Shown: positions 39,354 through 48,081 of the stretch, piece after piece | How the letters are laid out: each line of letters opens with the position of its first letter | Position numbering within the stretch: the stretch's first letter is position 1 | DNA from: Evansella clarkii | Lineage (GTDB): Bacteria > Bacillota > Bacilli > Bacillales > Salisediminibacteriaceae | Direction: 5' to 3' | DNA: 64,000 nt | Assembly: GCF_002019695.1 (NCBI RefSeq) | Contig: NZ_KV917376.1 | Span: 4,226,974 to 4,290,973, forward strand | The notes under the pieces: generated by a model | The model's input: the letters and a program-made list of their open reading frames with translations, nothing else | Databases searched by the model: none | What the model was told of the DNA's origin: nothing | Translations under genes and position numbers: made by a program

Positions 39354-39530
39354 ATGAACATGAATATGTTCGGAAATAACAAGCGTAACAACAACAGAAA
39401 TGGATTAATGATGTCGTTGGTTGGTATCGGTCTGGGCGCTGCTGCCGTCAGTATGATGCGAAACAGAAACAATAACGGCAACAACATGATGCAACCAATC
39501 CAGAACGCTTTAGACGAACTTAGGCACTAA
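39354..39530 (+). CDS. Small DUF3918-like protein, 58 aa
   Basis: A 58-residue peptide: an N-terminus rich in Asn and Met, a short hydrophobic Gly/Ala segment (LMMSLVGIGLGAAAVSMM, about 19-36), then basic and Asn-rich sequence. It resembles small YrzQ/DUF3918 proteins of Bacillus in layout. Starts after GAGGGGGC with 8-nt spacing and ends before a strong terminator. Function unknown. Confidence 0.65.
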   Translation: MNMNMFGNNKRNNNRNGLMMSLVGIGLGAAAVSMMRNRNNNGNNMMQPIQNALDELRH

Positions 39531-39569
39531 CGTTCAGCTGCTTGTAATTCTTTAAGCTGCCTGCAGAAA

Positions 39570-39610
39570 CTGCTCCGCCTGCGGAAATTTCCGCAGGCAG
39601 TTTGTTTTCT
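39570..39610 (+). terminator. Terminator of the small DUF3918-like gene
   Basis: CTGC...GCCTGCGG AAATTT CCGCAGGC...AG gives a strong stem (core 39578-39599) followed by TTTGTTTTCT. Confidence 0.85.
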
Positions 39611-39617
39611 GCTCATA

Positions 39618-39773
39618 AAGTGAACCTTCAATCAGTGGGGGGTTTATACATCCCCCACTGATTGTTAGTTGAACCAATCGGGATGTTAGCGTCCGTTATC
39701 TCCCGCCTGAACATTTCCGCTTCCACTCATATTTTGAGGCGGGAGTTTTACGGACGGTTGCATCGGGATAAAC
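39618..39773 (+). ncRNA. Structured repeat/leader element, copy 1
   Basis: An ~155-nt element nearly identical in plan to 60219-60363. Hairpin 1: AATCAGTGGGGG with CCCCCACTGATT. Then a conserved single-stranded stretch (GTTAGTTGAACCAATCGGGA, continuing TGTTAG). Hairpin 2: CGTCCGT with ACGGACG closing CTCCCGCCT with AGGCGGGAG. It ends with CATCGGGATAAAC, 22 nt before the ATG of a 53-aa gene. Either a cis-regulatory RNA or a mobile palindromic repeat; both interpretations are inference. Confidence 0.6.
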
Positions 39774-39795
39774 CAGAAAAGGAGGTTACACTATT

Positions 39796-39957
39796 ATGTA
39801 CGGAAAAAAGAAGGCACAATACGAAGAACCTAAAATTGCTACCGGGATCGATGATGATGAAGAATTAAGCGCAGAAGCTACACCTGAAGAAATTAAAAGA
39901 GGAGAGTACACGAAAGTAATTACACTGAGTTACGATGATGAAAGAACAGAAGAATAA
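39796..39957 (+). CDS. Small acidic protein, 53 aa, unknown function
   Basis: A 53-residue soluble peptide: basic start (YGKKKAQ), an acidic middle (GIDDDEELSAEATPEE) and an end YTKVITLSYDDERTEE. Ribosome site AAAGGAGG lies 10 nt upstream of the ATG. I do not recognise the family. It directly follows the structured element whose second copy precedes an amino acid permease gene. Confidence 0.6.
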   Translation: MYGKKKAQYEEPKIATGIDDDEELSAEATPEEIKRGEYTKVITLSYDDERTEE

Positions 39958-40091
39958 TATTAGTATAGCTGCCTGGGAGAATTACTCCTGCAGTATGAAC
40001 TGCAGACTAAAGATTACCCGCCAGCTTCCCTCACAGGCTTTATAATTGTCGTTTTAAGCCCTGTCCTGTAGAATTTAACAGGGGTGATACA

Positions 40092-40574
40092 ATGGAAACG
40101 ATTCTTTGGATAATTATTATTGCATGTTTTATCATCAGTTTCGTTGGTCTGATTTATCCAATTATACCTGCTGTCCTTATGATCTGGATCGGGGTAGCGC
40201 TATATCACTTCTTTATTCTGTCTGAAATAACCTGGTGGACGTGGAGTACTTTAATCGTGTTAACTATATTTATATTTGCTGCTGATTATGCAGCGAGCAT
40301 GTACTTTGTTAAAAAGTACGGAGGCTCGAAATGGGGCAGCAGAGCGGCTGCTGTGGGGATTATTGCAGGGATTTTTGTATTTCCTCCCTTCGGAATCCTC
40401 CTCGTGCCTTTTGCTCTCGTACTCCTGATAGAACTTACACAGGGTAATGATTTTTCCCAGAGTTTGAAAATTGCTTTCGGCACATTGCTCGCTTTTCTCA
40501 GCAGTACGTTTGCGAAAGGTCTGATTCAGCTGTTAATGATTCTCCTGTTCTTTGTTAATGTCTGGTTTTTCTAA
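40092..40574 (+). CDS. DUF456 membrane protein, YqgC-like
   Basis: A 160-residue membrane protein with four or five helices and two Gly-rich hairpins typical of DUF456: GLIYPIIPAVLMIWIGV near 19-35 and GIFVFPPFGILLVPFALVLLIEL near 94-116 (the Pro-rich turns are conserved). Function unknown. Ends at a clear terminator. Confidence 0.82.
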   Translation: METILWIIIIACFIISFVGLIYPIIPAVLMIWIGVALYHFFILSEITWWTWSTLIVLTIFIFAADYAASMYFVKKYGGSKWGSRAAAVGIIAGIFVFPPFGILLVPFALVLLIELTQGNDFSQSLKIAFGTLLAFLSSTFAKGLIQLLMILLFFVNVWFF

Positions 40575-40596
40575 GAACACAATTAAGGCAAATATA

Positions 40597-40630
40597 AAAG
40601 GAACGGAGACATCAGGCCCCGTTCCTTTTC
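40597..40630 (+). terminator. Terminator of the DUF456 gene
   Basis: AAAAGGAACGG...CCGTTCCTTTT with a loop of 11-12 nt, followed by CGTT; T-run is inside the stem end. Confidence 0.8.
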
Positions 40631-40660
40631 GTTATCCAATCGTTGATTTGTTTTTACACA

Positions 40661-40795
40661 GAATCAATTTCATAATTTAAGATTTGCAACTTTAATTCGA
40701 ACATTATCTAAAAAGCTTAGACAGTCGCCGTCTTACGCTGCAATCGATAAGAAACATTTCTCTTTTTTTATACAAAGTCTATAAATGAAATTCAT
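40661..40795. repeat. dynA-flanking repeat, copy A (downstream side)
   Basis: Shares GAA(T/C)CAATTTC(A/T)TAATTTAA, CGAACATTATCT and GTCGCCGTCTTAC with copy B at 44552-44800, in the same orientation and order. Copy A lacks the central palindrome found in copy B. It lies between the DUF456 gene and the dynA stop. Confidence 0.65.
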
Positions 40796-43700
40796 TCACA
40801 CAACATATTTCTTTAATTCTTCTGCTTCCCGCTCGAGAGATTCTTCTTCTTCTTTGTCGAACATGACCTCAAAACGTTCAAGCTCGTTTTCTGCCGCGTT
40901 GGTAAGCCTTATCCTTACTTCCTTCTCTACCTCTTGGAGTCTGCCCTGGACTCTCACCTTTATCTCTTCAGCGGCTTCCATGACCGTTTCTGCAGCTGCT
41001 TCTGCACCAGCTGATACAAGAACTTCCTTTAGCTCTTTGACTTTCCCGTTTTCAAAAAAGTCTTTTTTGGATTTTACATAACCAGTATATTCGCCGGCAT
41101 TAACAGCAATTTTGTTATTCACTTCAGTTAATTCCACAGGCTCAATCTCTACCTCATTGTCACAATAAAGGTACGGAAGCTCCTGTTTCATTTCCTGCGC
41201 CTGATAGGTAATCCATTCTTCCGTACGGCGTTTCAGTTTTTCTTCAATTCGGATGAGGGTAGCTTCAAGCTCCTGTTTAAGAAAATATTCGCCCTGTCCC
41301 TTCCAATCGTTAATTGCGCCTTTGAGCTGGACCTGCAGTTCTTTCTTCGTGTCGCCAGTCAGCACAGTGACATTGACAGCCGTTGAATAATAGTCATTCA
41401 GAACGTACTTCATTCGATCCCGCAAGTATACAACAAGCTGATCAAATTCCTGCATAACATCCCTCGAAGCGTCAGTAAAGGAAACTTTTCCGACACGTTC
41501 CCGCTCCGCTGCAACTTTATCCTTCAGCTCCTCGTGCTTTTGTTTCTGTTCTTTCTCCTCTGATCTCATAAACGCTAAACTGTCATTTGCCTTATCGGAC
41601 AGCTGCTGGAGCTCATGCCGGATCATCTTCTGGCTGAGCTGCTTAAGCTCTATAATTGTATGGTCATAGAATGACTTTTCGAAATAGGAAAAATCCGTCT
41701 TCTCTTCGCTATTTTTCTTTTTAGCCTTCAGACCTTCCCTGCTTGAAAGATGATACAGCCGCGGCTTATCAATCCCGTTACGGACAAGCTGGTCGTGCAC
41801 ATGTTTTCTTACACCGTTCAGCTCCCCTGGGCTTCCCGCAAGGTCTGATGCATTGATTACGAAATACAGCTTATCGCTGCCGAAACTTTCGTTCACTTTT
41901 CCCATTTGCTGAAGGAAGTACTCATCTGCCTTAGAAAAAGCGTGATTATAATACGTTAAATAAAAGATCGCATCCGACTGGCGCATTTGCTGAAATGCTA
42001 CATTTGTATGCCGCCCATGGATGGAGTTAACTCCCGGGGTGTCAACAAGCACAATACCCTGTTCAGTCACCGGGCAGTCATAAAAAATGTTTACTTTATC
42101 AATTAGGCACGCTTTGCTTTCATCGGCAACAAGATTCTGCATTTCAGAAACCGGTACTGAAAAGCTTTCTCCCAGTTTCCACGGTGAGACTGAAAGACTT
42201 TCCTTGATTGTCATCAAATACTCAGCGTACGTTCTTTGCATACTTGAAAAATAATCCTGAATGTTCGCCTTCCAGCTCTTAAGAGAATTAATGTTCAGAT
42301 CAGCATCAAGCTGGCCGCTGACCTTGCCTATCTCATCATTTAACGCTTTTTCTGATTTAATGTAAACTAAAGCTGTGCCGTGCTTATTCTCCTCTGTGGA
42401 TTTTTCCACCGTGTTTACTGTCGCAGTCGTTGGGTTTGGCGAAACCGGCAGCACCTCTTCGCCAATCAATGCGTTCGCAAAGCTGGATTTTCCAGCACTG
42501 AACGCACCGAATAAAGAAACGATAAAGCGCTGATTTTCATATCGGTCTATTCGTTTCAGCAGATTTCCACGTTCCTGGCTGAGCAGCTTTCTCCCATCGT
42601 TTTTCTGAAGAACATCTTTTATATTTCCAAGCCATTTGGCTGTCTCTTCTTCCGAAAAATCCACAGAAGTAACTTCAGACACTTCAGACCAGTCTGTTTC
42701 AATAACACTTTCTTCAGGCAGTACTATATTTTCAAAGCCATTAAAAGAGTTATCTGGAAAGCCCTTTTTCTCCGTATCACGAAGCTGGTCTGTGAAAAAG
42801 CGGCTGGAAGGGTATTCCCCCAGCTTCTCCCTTACGACTTTCAACTGCTCATTATAGTGTGCAGACAGTTCATCAAGCTTTACCTGGTATTCTTCCAGTT
42901 CCTCAAATTCCTTTAGTTTTGTGGTAAGCTCCTGTTCTCTTCTGTCGTAATAATCCTTCATACCCTTGAGTTGAATATTGAGGAGATTTTGTGCTTTACC
43001 TCTGAGATCCCTGATAATAAGCGTGGTGATTTCGCCTGTAAAAGTAAATACGTAATCTCTGCTGGAATGCCCTGTCTTAACATTGGACGTTAGTAATTCA
43101 GGGGTCACTTCATAATCCAGTTCATCAATGGCTTTTTCAAATTCTTCCACATTGGAAAGCTTTGTTCTGTCAACATTACGGTAATAGGACTGAAGATGGA
43201 ATAATAGCTGAGTTTTTACTTTATCCTGAAGATCTGCTGTCAGTTTTTTAAGACGGTTCTCCTGCTCCTCTTTTGTTTTCTTTCCTGAAAACAATAAGCC
43301 GACTTTAAAACCAGGCTGAATACTCTCAATCCAGTTCCTGGCCAGCTCAGTAGTGGAATACGGGAACAAAGTTACATTTTTAAAGAGTCTGCCGATTTCC
43401 TCTTCAAAGCCCGCTTCCAGCTCTTCTTCATAATTCCTCACCGTACCAAGCTCCTGCACGAGGCCTTCTTTCTCCTCTAACTGTGACCCTTTAAAACCTC
43501 TCTCTTCCATTTCTGAGATTATCGTATCTTTCCGCTCCTGCTCCTCTTCCTGAAGGCGGTTTTCCACCGCACTGAAAAAACCTTGCTCCAGTCTGGACCT
43601 GGATCCTTCAAGAAGTCCGCCACTATTGTAGAGCAGCGACTTTATCTTTTTTTCAAATCGGGGAAATTCATTCAGCCGGTGTTCCGGATCTTTCATCGTG

Positions 43701-44380
43701 GTAAAAAACATATCAAGATAATCGATTTCCCAGCGGCTGAATACGTCTTTCACCGACTGCTTAAAAACTGAAAAGGGAATTTCGTTTTCATTATGCTTGT
43801 CAACCTGGTTAATTAAAATATACACAGGCTTTTTTTCTGTGCTCAGCTGTTTCAGAAAATACAGATTCGTTTCTGACTGCACATGATTATAATCCATCGC
43901 ATAAACAATCACGTCTGTCGTATAAAGCTGTTCCACAGTCACCGCCTCATGAGTTTCATCGGTGGAGTCCACTCCTGGTGTATCAAGTATGGCGCTGTGT
44001 TCTCCAAGGAAAGGAAGCGGGGCTGTTATTGTCATTCCGGAGATTTCATTCCCGTTCATCCCCCACTCCCGAACCTGGTTCCACGGAATCTCTCCTTCCC
44101 AGGATTTTTCCTTTTCTTCCTCGGTTCGAACCTTGAGACCGAGCTCTCCATTCGCTATCCGGATAATATTAGCGCTGGTTGGAATCGGGCTTGTTGGCAG
44201 CACCTCTGCTTCCAGAAGTTTATTTAAAATAGTTGATTTACCTGCTGAAAAGTGGCCGCAGAATGCCACCTCGAATATCTTTTCTTTTTGTTTATCTTCA
44301 AGCTTTTTCAAGCGAAATTTCTCTTCAACAGAAAAAGGGATTGTTTCCTCCTGCTGATGAAGTGCATCTGTTATGCTCAT
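40796..44380 (-). CDS. dynA: Two-headed bacterial dynamin (DynA/YpbR)
   Basis: A 1194-residue membrane-remodelling GTPase, matching the size of B. subtilis DynA, which arose by fusion of two dynamin units. Head 1 has GHFSAGKST (42-50) and LDTPGVDST (~131-139). Head 2 has GAFSAGKSS (~624-632) and VDTPGVNSI (~780-788). Each is followed by long coiled-coil stalk regions rich in Glu, Lys and Gln. In B. subtilis it tethers and fuses membranes and protects against pore-forming stress. The start at 44380 is supported by GGAAGGTGG a few nt upstream. Flanked on both sides by related repeats. Confidence 0.93.
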   Translation of the reverse strand: MSITDALHQQEETIPFSVEEKFRLKKLEDKQKEKIFEVAFCGHFSAGKSTILNKLLEAEVLPTSPIPTSANIIRIANGELGLKVRTEEEKEKSWEGEIPWNQVREWGMNGNEISGMTITAPLPFLGEHSAILDTPGVDSTDETHEAVTVEQLYTTDVIVYAMDYNHVQSETNLYFLKQLSTEKKPVYILINQVDKHNENEIPFSVFKQSVKDVFSRWEIDYLDMFFTTMKDPEHRLNEFPRFEKKIKSLLYNSGGLLEGSRSRLEQGFFSAVENRLQEEEQERKDTIISEMEERGFKGSQLEEKEGLVQELGTVRNYEEELEAGFEEEIGRLFKNVTLFPYSTTELARNWIESIQPGFKVGLLFSGKKTKEEQENRLKKLTADLQDKVKTQLLFHLQSYYRNVDRTKLSNVEEFEKAIDELDYEVTPELLTSNVKTGHSSRDYVFTFTGEITTLIIRDLRGKAQNLLNIQLKGMKDYYDRREQELTTKLKEFEELEEYQVKLDELSAHYNEQLKVVREKLGEYPSSRFFTDQLRDTEKKGFPDNSFNGFENIVLPEESVIETDWSEVSEVTSVDFSEEETAKWLGNIKDVLQKNDGRKLLSQERGNLLKRIDRYENQRFIVSLFGAFSAGKSSFANALIGEEVLPVSPNPTTATVNTVEKSTEENKHGTALVYIKSEKALNDEIGKVSGQLDADLNINSLKSWKANIQDYFSSMQRTYAEYLMTIKESLSVSPWKLGESFSVPVSEMQNLVADESKACLIDKVNIFYDCPVTEQGIVLVDTPGVNSIHGRHTNVAFQQMRQSDAIFYLTYYNHAFSKADEYFLQQMGKVNESFGSDKLYFVINASDLAGSPGELNGVRKHVHDQLVRNGIDKPRLYHLSSREGLKAKKKNSEEKTDFSYFEKSFYDHTIIELKQLSQKMIRHELQQLSDKANDSLAFMRSEEKEQKQKHEELKDKVAAERERVGKVSFTDASRDVMQEFDQLVVYLRDRMKYVLNDYYSTAVNVTVLTGDTKKELQVQLKGAINDWKGQGEYFLKQELEATLIRIEEKLKRRTEEWITYQAQEMKQELPYLYCDNEVEIEPVELTEVNNKIAVNAGEYTGYVKSKKDFFENGKVKELKEVLVSAGAEAAAETVMEAAEEIKVRVQGRLQEVEKEVRIRLTNAAENELERFEVMFDKEEEESLEREAEELKKYVV

Positions 44381-44551
44381 CGCAATCCACCTTCCTAATT
44401 TCGTACCATATCAACTATAGCGAATTTTCGTGAAAATTTGAAGAAGAAAACGCTTTTTTCTCTTATGCGGCATATATATGCGTTCTGTTTACTTTTTCCC
44501 AGGGCAGGATGCTTCCACACATCTCAAAGCCCGGAAAAGAATTTATTAACT

Positions 44552-44800
44552 GAACCAATTTCTTAATTTAAAATCTCCATCATTAACACGAACATTATCT
44601 TAAAGGGTTGCTTTGTTGCTCGATTTACGCTTCAGACGGACGCGTTCTGCGGGCACGGCTTCAACTAATTTTTGATGGCTGAACGCCTTCAAAAATGGAT
44701 TTTCAGCTCGCGCTGTTCCCGCAAGAGTCGCCGTCTTACCCTGCAATCGAAAAGTAATATTCGTCTTTTTTATAAAGCCAATATGAATTTATTCAACTGA
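44552..44800. repeat. dynA-flanking repeat, copy B, with internal palindromic element
   Basis: Outer parts match copy A. Between them (44621-44749) lies an element with inverted ends (CGATTTACGC...GACGG...CTGCGGG against CCCGC...CCGTC...CTGCAATCG), the pattern of large palindromic repeats common in Bacillaceae intergenic DNA. The left part of this ~1-kb gene-free gap (44381-44551) shows nothing else. Confidence 0.6.
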
Positions 44801-44865
44801 CAGAAAAAAACAGTTCCCTTTTTGAGAAATTTTTTGTATTATACTTTAATGTGAGATGAAATTTA

Positions 44866-45120
44866 AGTATTGATTTGCGCTAAAAGACGCTCGCTTGCCT
44901 CGGGCATTGCCTCAGCTTCCTGGGGAAAAAAGATGTGTCTCTTCCTCTGCTAGTTTTGCTTTGTAGTTGATATGTCGAGACAACTCGTAGTATATTCAAG
45001 ATGCTATGCTCGTGGCTAATGCTATTCCCGACCGGCAAGAGCATCGCTTCTCCGCAAATGCTCCGATTTGTCTCGACGTATATTCTACGGAGCTAATCGG
45101 GAAGAGGAAGAGACAGTCTC
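44866..45120. repeat. Interspersed compound repeat, copy 3, inverted arms
   Basis: Two arms face each other: GTCTCTTCCTCT...GTCGAGACAACTCG (44938-44990) and, inverted, TTTGTCTCGACGTAT...GAAGAGGAAGAGAC (45067-45112). The same module occurs twice in direct orientation at 5030-5280. No protein-coding signal. Confidence 0.6.
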
Positions 45121-45214
45121 GCGCTTTTATCTTCAATCTTGAGAATTCTTTTAAATCAACATTTTTTACCAAAAACTTAATTAGTCTTATATAACAGAGG
45201 TTCACACGAACGCT

Positions 45215-45372
45215 GAATCGCTGTTTATGGGAAGGCAAATGGTGCGCCACCAGCATTACTGGTTCTAGTGGGTTCGATTCCCACCCCGAAATTTTTGTAC
45301 GTTAAAAATTTCGAGGGTGGAAATCCGCTGTTTATTTCCGCTGCATTTCTGCCCTTAACTGGAGGAATAGCT
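45215..45372 (+). promoter_or_regulatory. Structured leader of the GNAT gene with T-arm-like hairpin
   Basis: Successive hairpins: GGTG-CGC-CACC (45241-45251), CCAG-CATTA-CTGG (45249-45262 region), and GTGGG-TTCGATT-CCCAC (45268-45284), a textbook tRNA T-arm. The last shares its 3' strand with a larger hairpin, CCACCC-CGAAATTTTT pairing with AAAAATTTCG-A-GGGTGG (45281-45320), so the two cannot form together. No full cloverleaf or CCA end is present. A switch, a tRNA 3'-end remnant or an old attachment site are all possible. Confidence 0.4.
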
Positions 45373-45933
45373 ATGCTGAAAAAACGTGACTTGCAGGACT
45401 GTCATGTTCTTTATGACTTAATGGTGCATCCCGATGTCTTCCCTTTTGTGCGCCAGAAAGCCGATTCTTATGAAGAGTTTTTATTTATTACAAAACAGAC
45501 AATCGAGGCTGAAGAGCAAGGATTGATTATTTCCAGGACAATCCTGGACGACTGGGGCAGTCCTGCAGGCACCATCAGCCTGTTCGATATCGATAACAAG
45601 GCTGGTTTTCTCGGCACATGGATTGGAAAACCATATCATGGAATGGGTTTAAACACTCGTGCGAAAGATGTTTTTTTCACTGAACTTTTTTATGAGCTGG
45701 GGGTCGAAACCGTCTATATGAAAATCAGAAAAAAAAATCTCCGTTCTAACAAAGCAGCGGAAAAGCTTCCTTACGCTGTAGCTGCTAACGAAACACGCAA
45801 AGCATTATATGAGGAAATTAACCTGGGGAGTATAAAATTCAATCTTTTCGAGATTTCAAAAGATCTGTTTACACTCTATATCATGCGCCAAACTAACATC
45901 GATGTGCTGGAAGGACATATTAAAGAAGCATGA
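45373..45933 (+). CDS. GNAT family N-acetyltransferase
   Basis: A 186-residue RimJ/RimL-type acetyltransferase transferring acetyl from acetyl-CoA to an amine. Fold features: HPDVFPFVRQKADSYEEF near the N-terminus, GTWIGKPYHGMGLNTRAKD (the acetyl-CoA loop, ~96-114) and RKKNLRSNKAAEKL near residue 135. The ATG at 45373 follows GGAGG with 7-nt spacing; the longer frame runs through the structured leader and is rejected. Substrate unknown. Has its own terminator. Confidence 0.85.
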   Translation: MLKKRDLQDCHVLYDLMVHPDVFPFVRQKADSYEEFLFITKQTIEAEEQGLIISRTILDDWGSPAGTISLFDIDNKAGFLGTWIGKPYHGMGLNTRAKDVFFTELFYELGVETVYMKIRKKNLRSNKAAEKLPYAVAANETRKALYEEINLGSIKFNLFEISKDLFTLYIMRQTNIDVLEGHIKEA

Positions 45934-45967
45934 AACTGCGGGAGAAGCATCCACGCAGTTTTTTTCT
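45933..45967 (+). terminator. Terminator of the GNAT gene
   Basis: AAACTGCG...CGCAGTTT followed by TTTTTCTG, overlapping the first bases after the stop codon. Confidence 0.85.
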
Positions 45968-46176
45968 GTTATTCTGACAGCCAGCTTCCCTTGAAAAGCC
46001 AATGCAGAATTGCCGAATGCAGCTATTATAGTTGAAGCAAAAAGAATCTTACATAAAATATTCACCGGACAAGTAGAATAATAACAGGACAAGATACGGG
46101 GAGTAGATTTTAATGGGGAAAACCGGCTCATCTTTTATAAATCCTGGGAAGACTAACAGAAAAAGAAGAGGCCGCA

Positions 46177-46812
46177 GTGCGCAGTTCAGTTAGATCTTAT
46201 CTGCTGGTCACTTGCGGCGCAGCAATACAAGGTTTTGCAATGGCTATGTTTCTCTTCCCTAACTCTATTCCTTCAGGAGGAGCAGGCGGCCTTGCTGTGC
46301 TGCTGGATTACTGGTTTAATATCCCCCTGAGCTTTGCTTTATGGTTCGTTAACTTTTCACTCCTTGTAGTTGCTGTATACTGGCTGGGCAATGCAAGTGC
46401 AATTGGTACGATGTACGGTATTTCCATTACCTCTCTCAGCATACATTTTTTCACGGTGACTCTCCCGATGCCCACTATGAACCTGTGGTTTGACTTAATA
46501 ATTGGTTCAGTAATTCTTGGTTTTGGGATCGGTATACTTCTCAGGCAAGGTGTTTCTAACGGTGGGATGGGTGTAATTGCCCTTCTCTTTTCAAAATACC
46601 GGAATATCCCTCCAGGACGGCCTTTGTTGTTATTAAACGGGTCCATATTTATACTCACCGCTTCTGTCATCGACTGGATAATTATTCTTCTCGCAATTAC
46701 TTCACAGTGGATTTCTACTCATATTGTTGATATTGTCTTTAAAATTGAAGTCCACCCGAGGATCAGAAAGGTAACTCACTTACCATCATCCATGGCCTGG
46801 AGAAGGAAATGA
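46177..46812 (+). CDS. YitT family membrane protein (paralogue 2)
   Basis: A 211-residue membrane protein with five or six helices. Motifs SIPSGGAGGLAVLLDYWF (~30-47) and RQGVSNGGMGVIALLFSKYRNIPPGRP (~120-146, discontinuously conserved) match the YitT family and are colinear with the paralogue at 32391. No DUF2179 domain. Starts with GTG after AAGAGG, a weak ribosome site, so the start is less certain. Function unknown. Confidence 0.75.
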   Translation: MRSSVRSYLLVTCGAAIQGFAMAMFLFPNSIPSGGAGGLAVLLDYWFNIPLSFALWFVNFSLLVVAVYWLGNASAIGTMYGISITSLSIHFFTVTLPMPTMNLWFDLIIGSVILGFGIGILLRQGVSNGGMGVIALLFSKYRNIPPGRPLLLLNGSIFILTASVIDWIIILLAITSQWISTHIVDIVFKIEVHPRIRKVTHLPSSMAWRRK

Positions 46813-46991
46813 AGAAATATGAGGCTGTGCCAAAAATATATTTCAAAGAAAAAACGAATGTCTATCAAAACAGGAGTGTAACCACCGCTCCGGTAAACCC
46901 CAAAAAGTTTCTCGATTAAACTATCTCTTCTTTTTTGTCTTGCCGCATATGTTTTAGATGTACCCATAAAAAATGAAAGGCGGTAAGACTA

Positions 46992-47969
46992 ATGGCAAAA
47001 CGGGTAAGGATGTATTTTTTCTCTTTGCTTGCTTTTCTTCTGTTTCTCACCATGGCTTCCTGCTCTTCCGATTCTGCTGATAACCAGTTTCCGGAGAAGA
47101 GTATTCAGCTGATTGTAGCCTTTTCTCCAGGTGCTGCCACAGATACACAGGCGAGAATCATTGCGAAGTATGCTCAGGAATACTTAGGTCAGGAACTGGT
47201 CATTGTAAATAAACCTGGCGGCGGAGGCCAGGTAGGCTGGAACTCTTTTGCTTCCACAGCTCCTGATGGCTATACCCTCGCGGCCTATAATCTGCCTCAT
47301 ATTATTACCCAGCCTCTTGTGAGCGATACTGCGTTCGAACTGGATACATTTGAACCCCTAGTAAACTGGGGCGGGGATCCTACCGTTTTTGCTGTCCCAA
47401 ATAACAGTGATATTACAAGCCTTGAAGAGCTTATTAAAAAGGCGGAGGATACTCCAGGATCAATAACCGTCGGGAACGCAGGGATGTATGTGGGCCAGCA
47501 TCTAGCAACCTTGCTGCTGGAAGATTCAGCCGGGATTGAACTTGAATCCGTTCCTTTTCAAGGTGCGGCAGATGCTATTGCCTCCGTACTGGGCGGCCAT
47601 ACAGATGTAGTTTCGGGAAATCTGTCTGATATTTACCGTCTTGGAGACGAAGTAATTCCTTTAGCAATAGCGACCGAGGAACGTCACGCCTTCGCCCCTG
47701 ATATACCTACATTTTCAGAGCTGGGTTATCCGGAAGTGATTATGAGTACCGACAGAGGAATTGCAGCAAGGGAAGGAACACCTGAGGAGATTATTGAAAA
47801 ACTGGAAGAAGCATTTATGAATATTCTGGAGGACGAAGACTTTCTCGCAGAGATGGAACAGGCAGGTGCAGACATGCTGATTTTAAACAGGGAAGAAGTT
47901 ATAGAAGATATGCAGATTCGCACGGAAACATATCATGAGTTGTTGAAATCTATCGGAGTTATGGATTAA
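46992..47969 (+). CDS. Tripartite tricarboxylate transporter solute-binding protein (TctC)
   Basis: A 325-residue lipoprotein: basic start, hydrophobic core and lipobox MASC (Cys24). The Bug/TctC fold is seen in FPEKSIQLIVAFSPGAATD, KPGGGGQVGWNSFA, AAPDG-type SAPDGYTL, VPFQGAADAIASVLGGHTDV and PTFSELGYP. It would bind a carboxylate outside the membrane and hand it to the TctAB permease. That permease gene lies 2 kb away in convergent orientation, with a sigma/anti-sigma pair between. Start follows AAAGGCGG. Confidence 0.88.
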   Translation: MAKRVRMYFFSLLAFLLFLTMASCSSDSADNQFPEKSIQLIVAFSPGAATDTQARIIAKYAQEYLGQELVIVNKPGGGGQVGWNSFASTAPDGYTLAAYNLPHIITQPLVSDTAFELDTFEPLVNWGGDPTVFAVPNNSDITSLEELIKKAEDTPGSITVGNAGMYVGQHLATLLLEDSAGIELESVPFQGAADAIASVLGGHTDVVSGNLSDIYRLGDEVIPLAIATEERHAFAPDIPTFSELGYPEVIMSTDRGIAAREGTPEEIIEKLEEAFMNILEDEDFLAEMEQAGADMLILNREEVIEDMQIRTETYHELLKSIGVMD

Positions 47970-48008
47970 TAATTTAAAAATAGCTTCAGTAAATACACTG
48001 CATTAAAC

Positions 48009-48046
48009 AGCAGCCGGCAGAAGTATTCCTCCTGCCGGCTGCTTTC
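48009..48046. terminator. Bidirectional terminator
   Basis: AGCAGCCGGCAG and CTGCCGGCTGCT make a perfect 12-bp stem between the convergent tctC-like and anti-sigma genes. T-richness after it is moderate (TTTCC on the plus strand, GTTTAAT on the minus). Confidence 0.75.
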
Positions 48047-48081
48047 CATATAAAAAAGTAAATTTTGAAAAGGTGCCAGCG

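Noticed and set aside
45215-45300. Complete tRNA gene
   Set aside because: Only a T-arm is convincing. The acceptor stem, D-arm and CCA are missing, and the anticodon-like loop lacks U33.
45314-45330. T-box riboswitch (AGGGTGG motif)
   Set aside because: There is no specifier stem I, no downstream terminator, and the target is not an aminoacyl-tRNA or amino acid gene.
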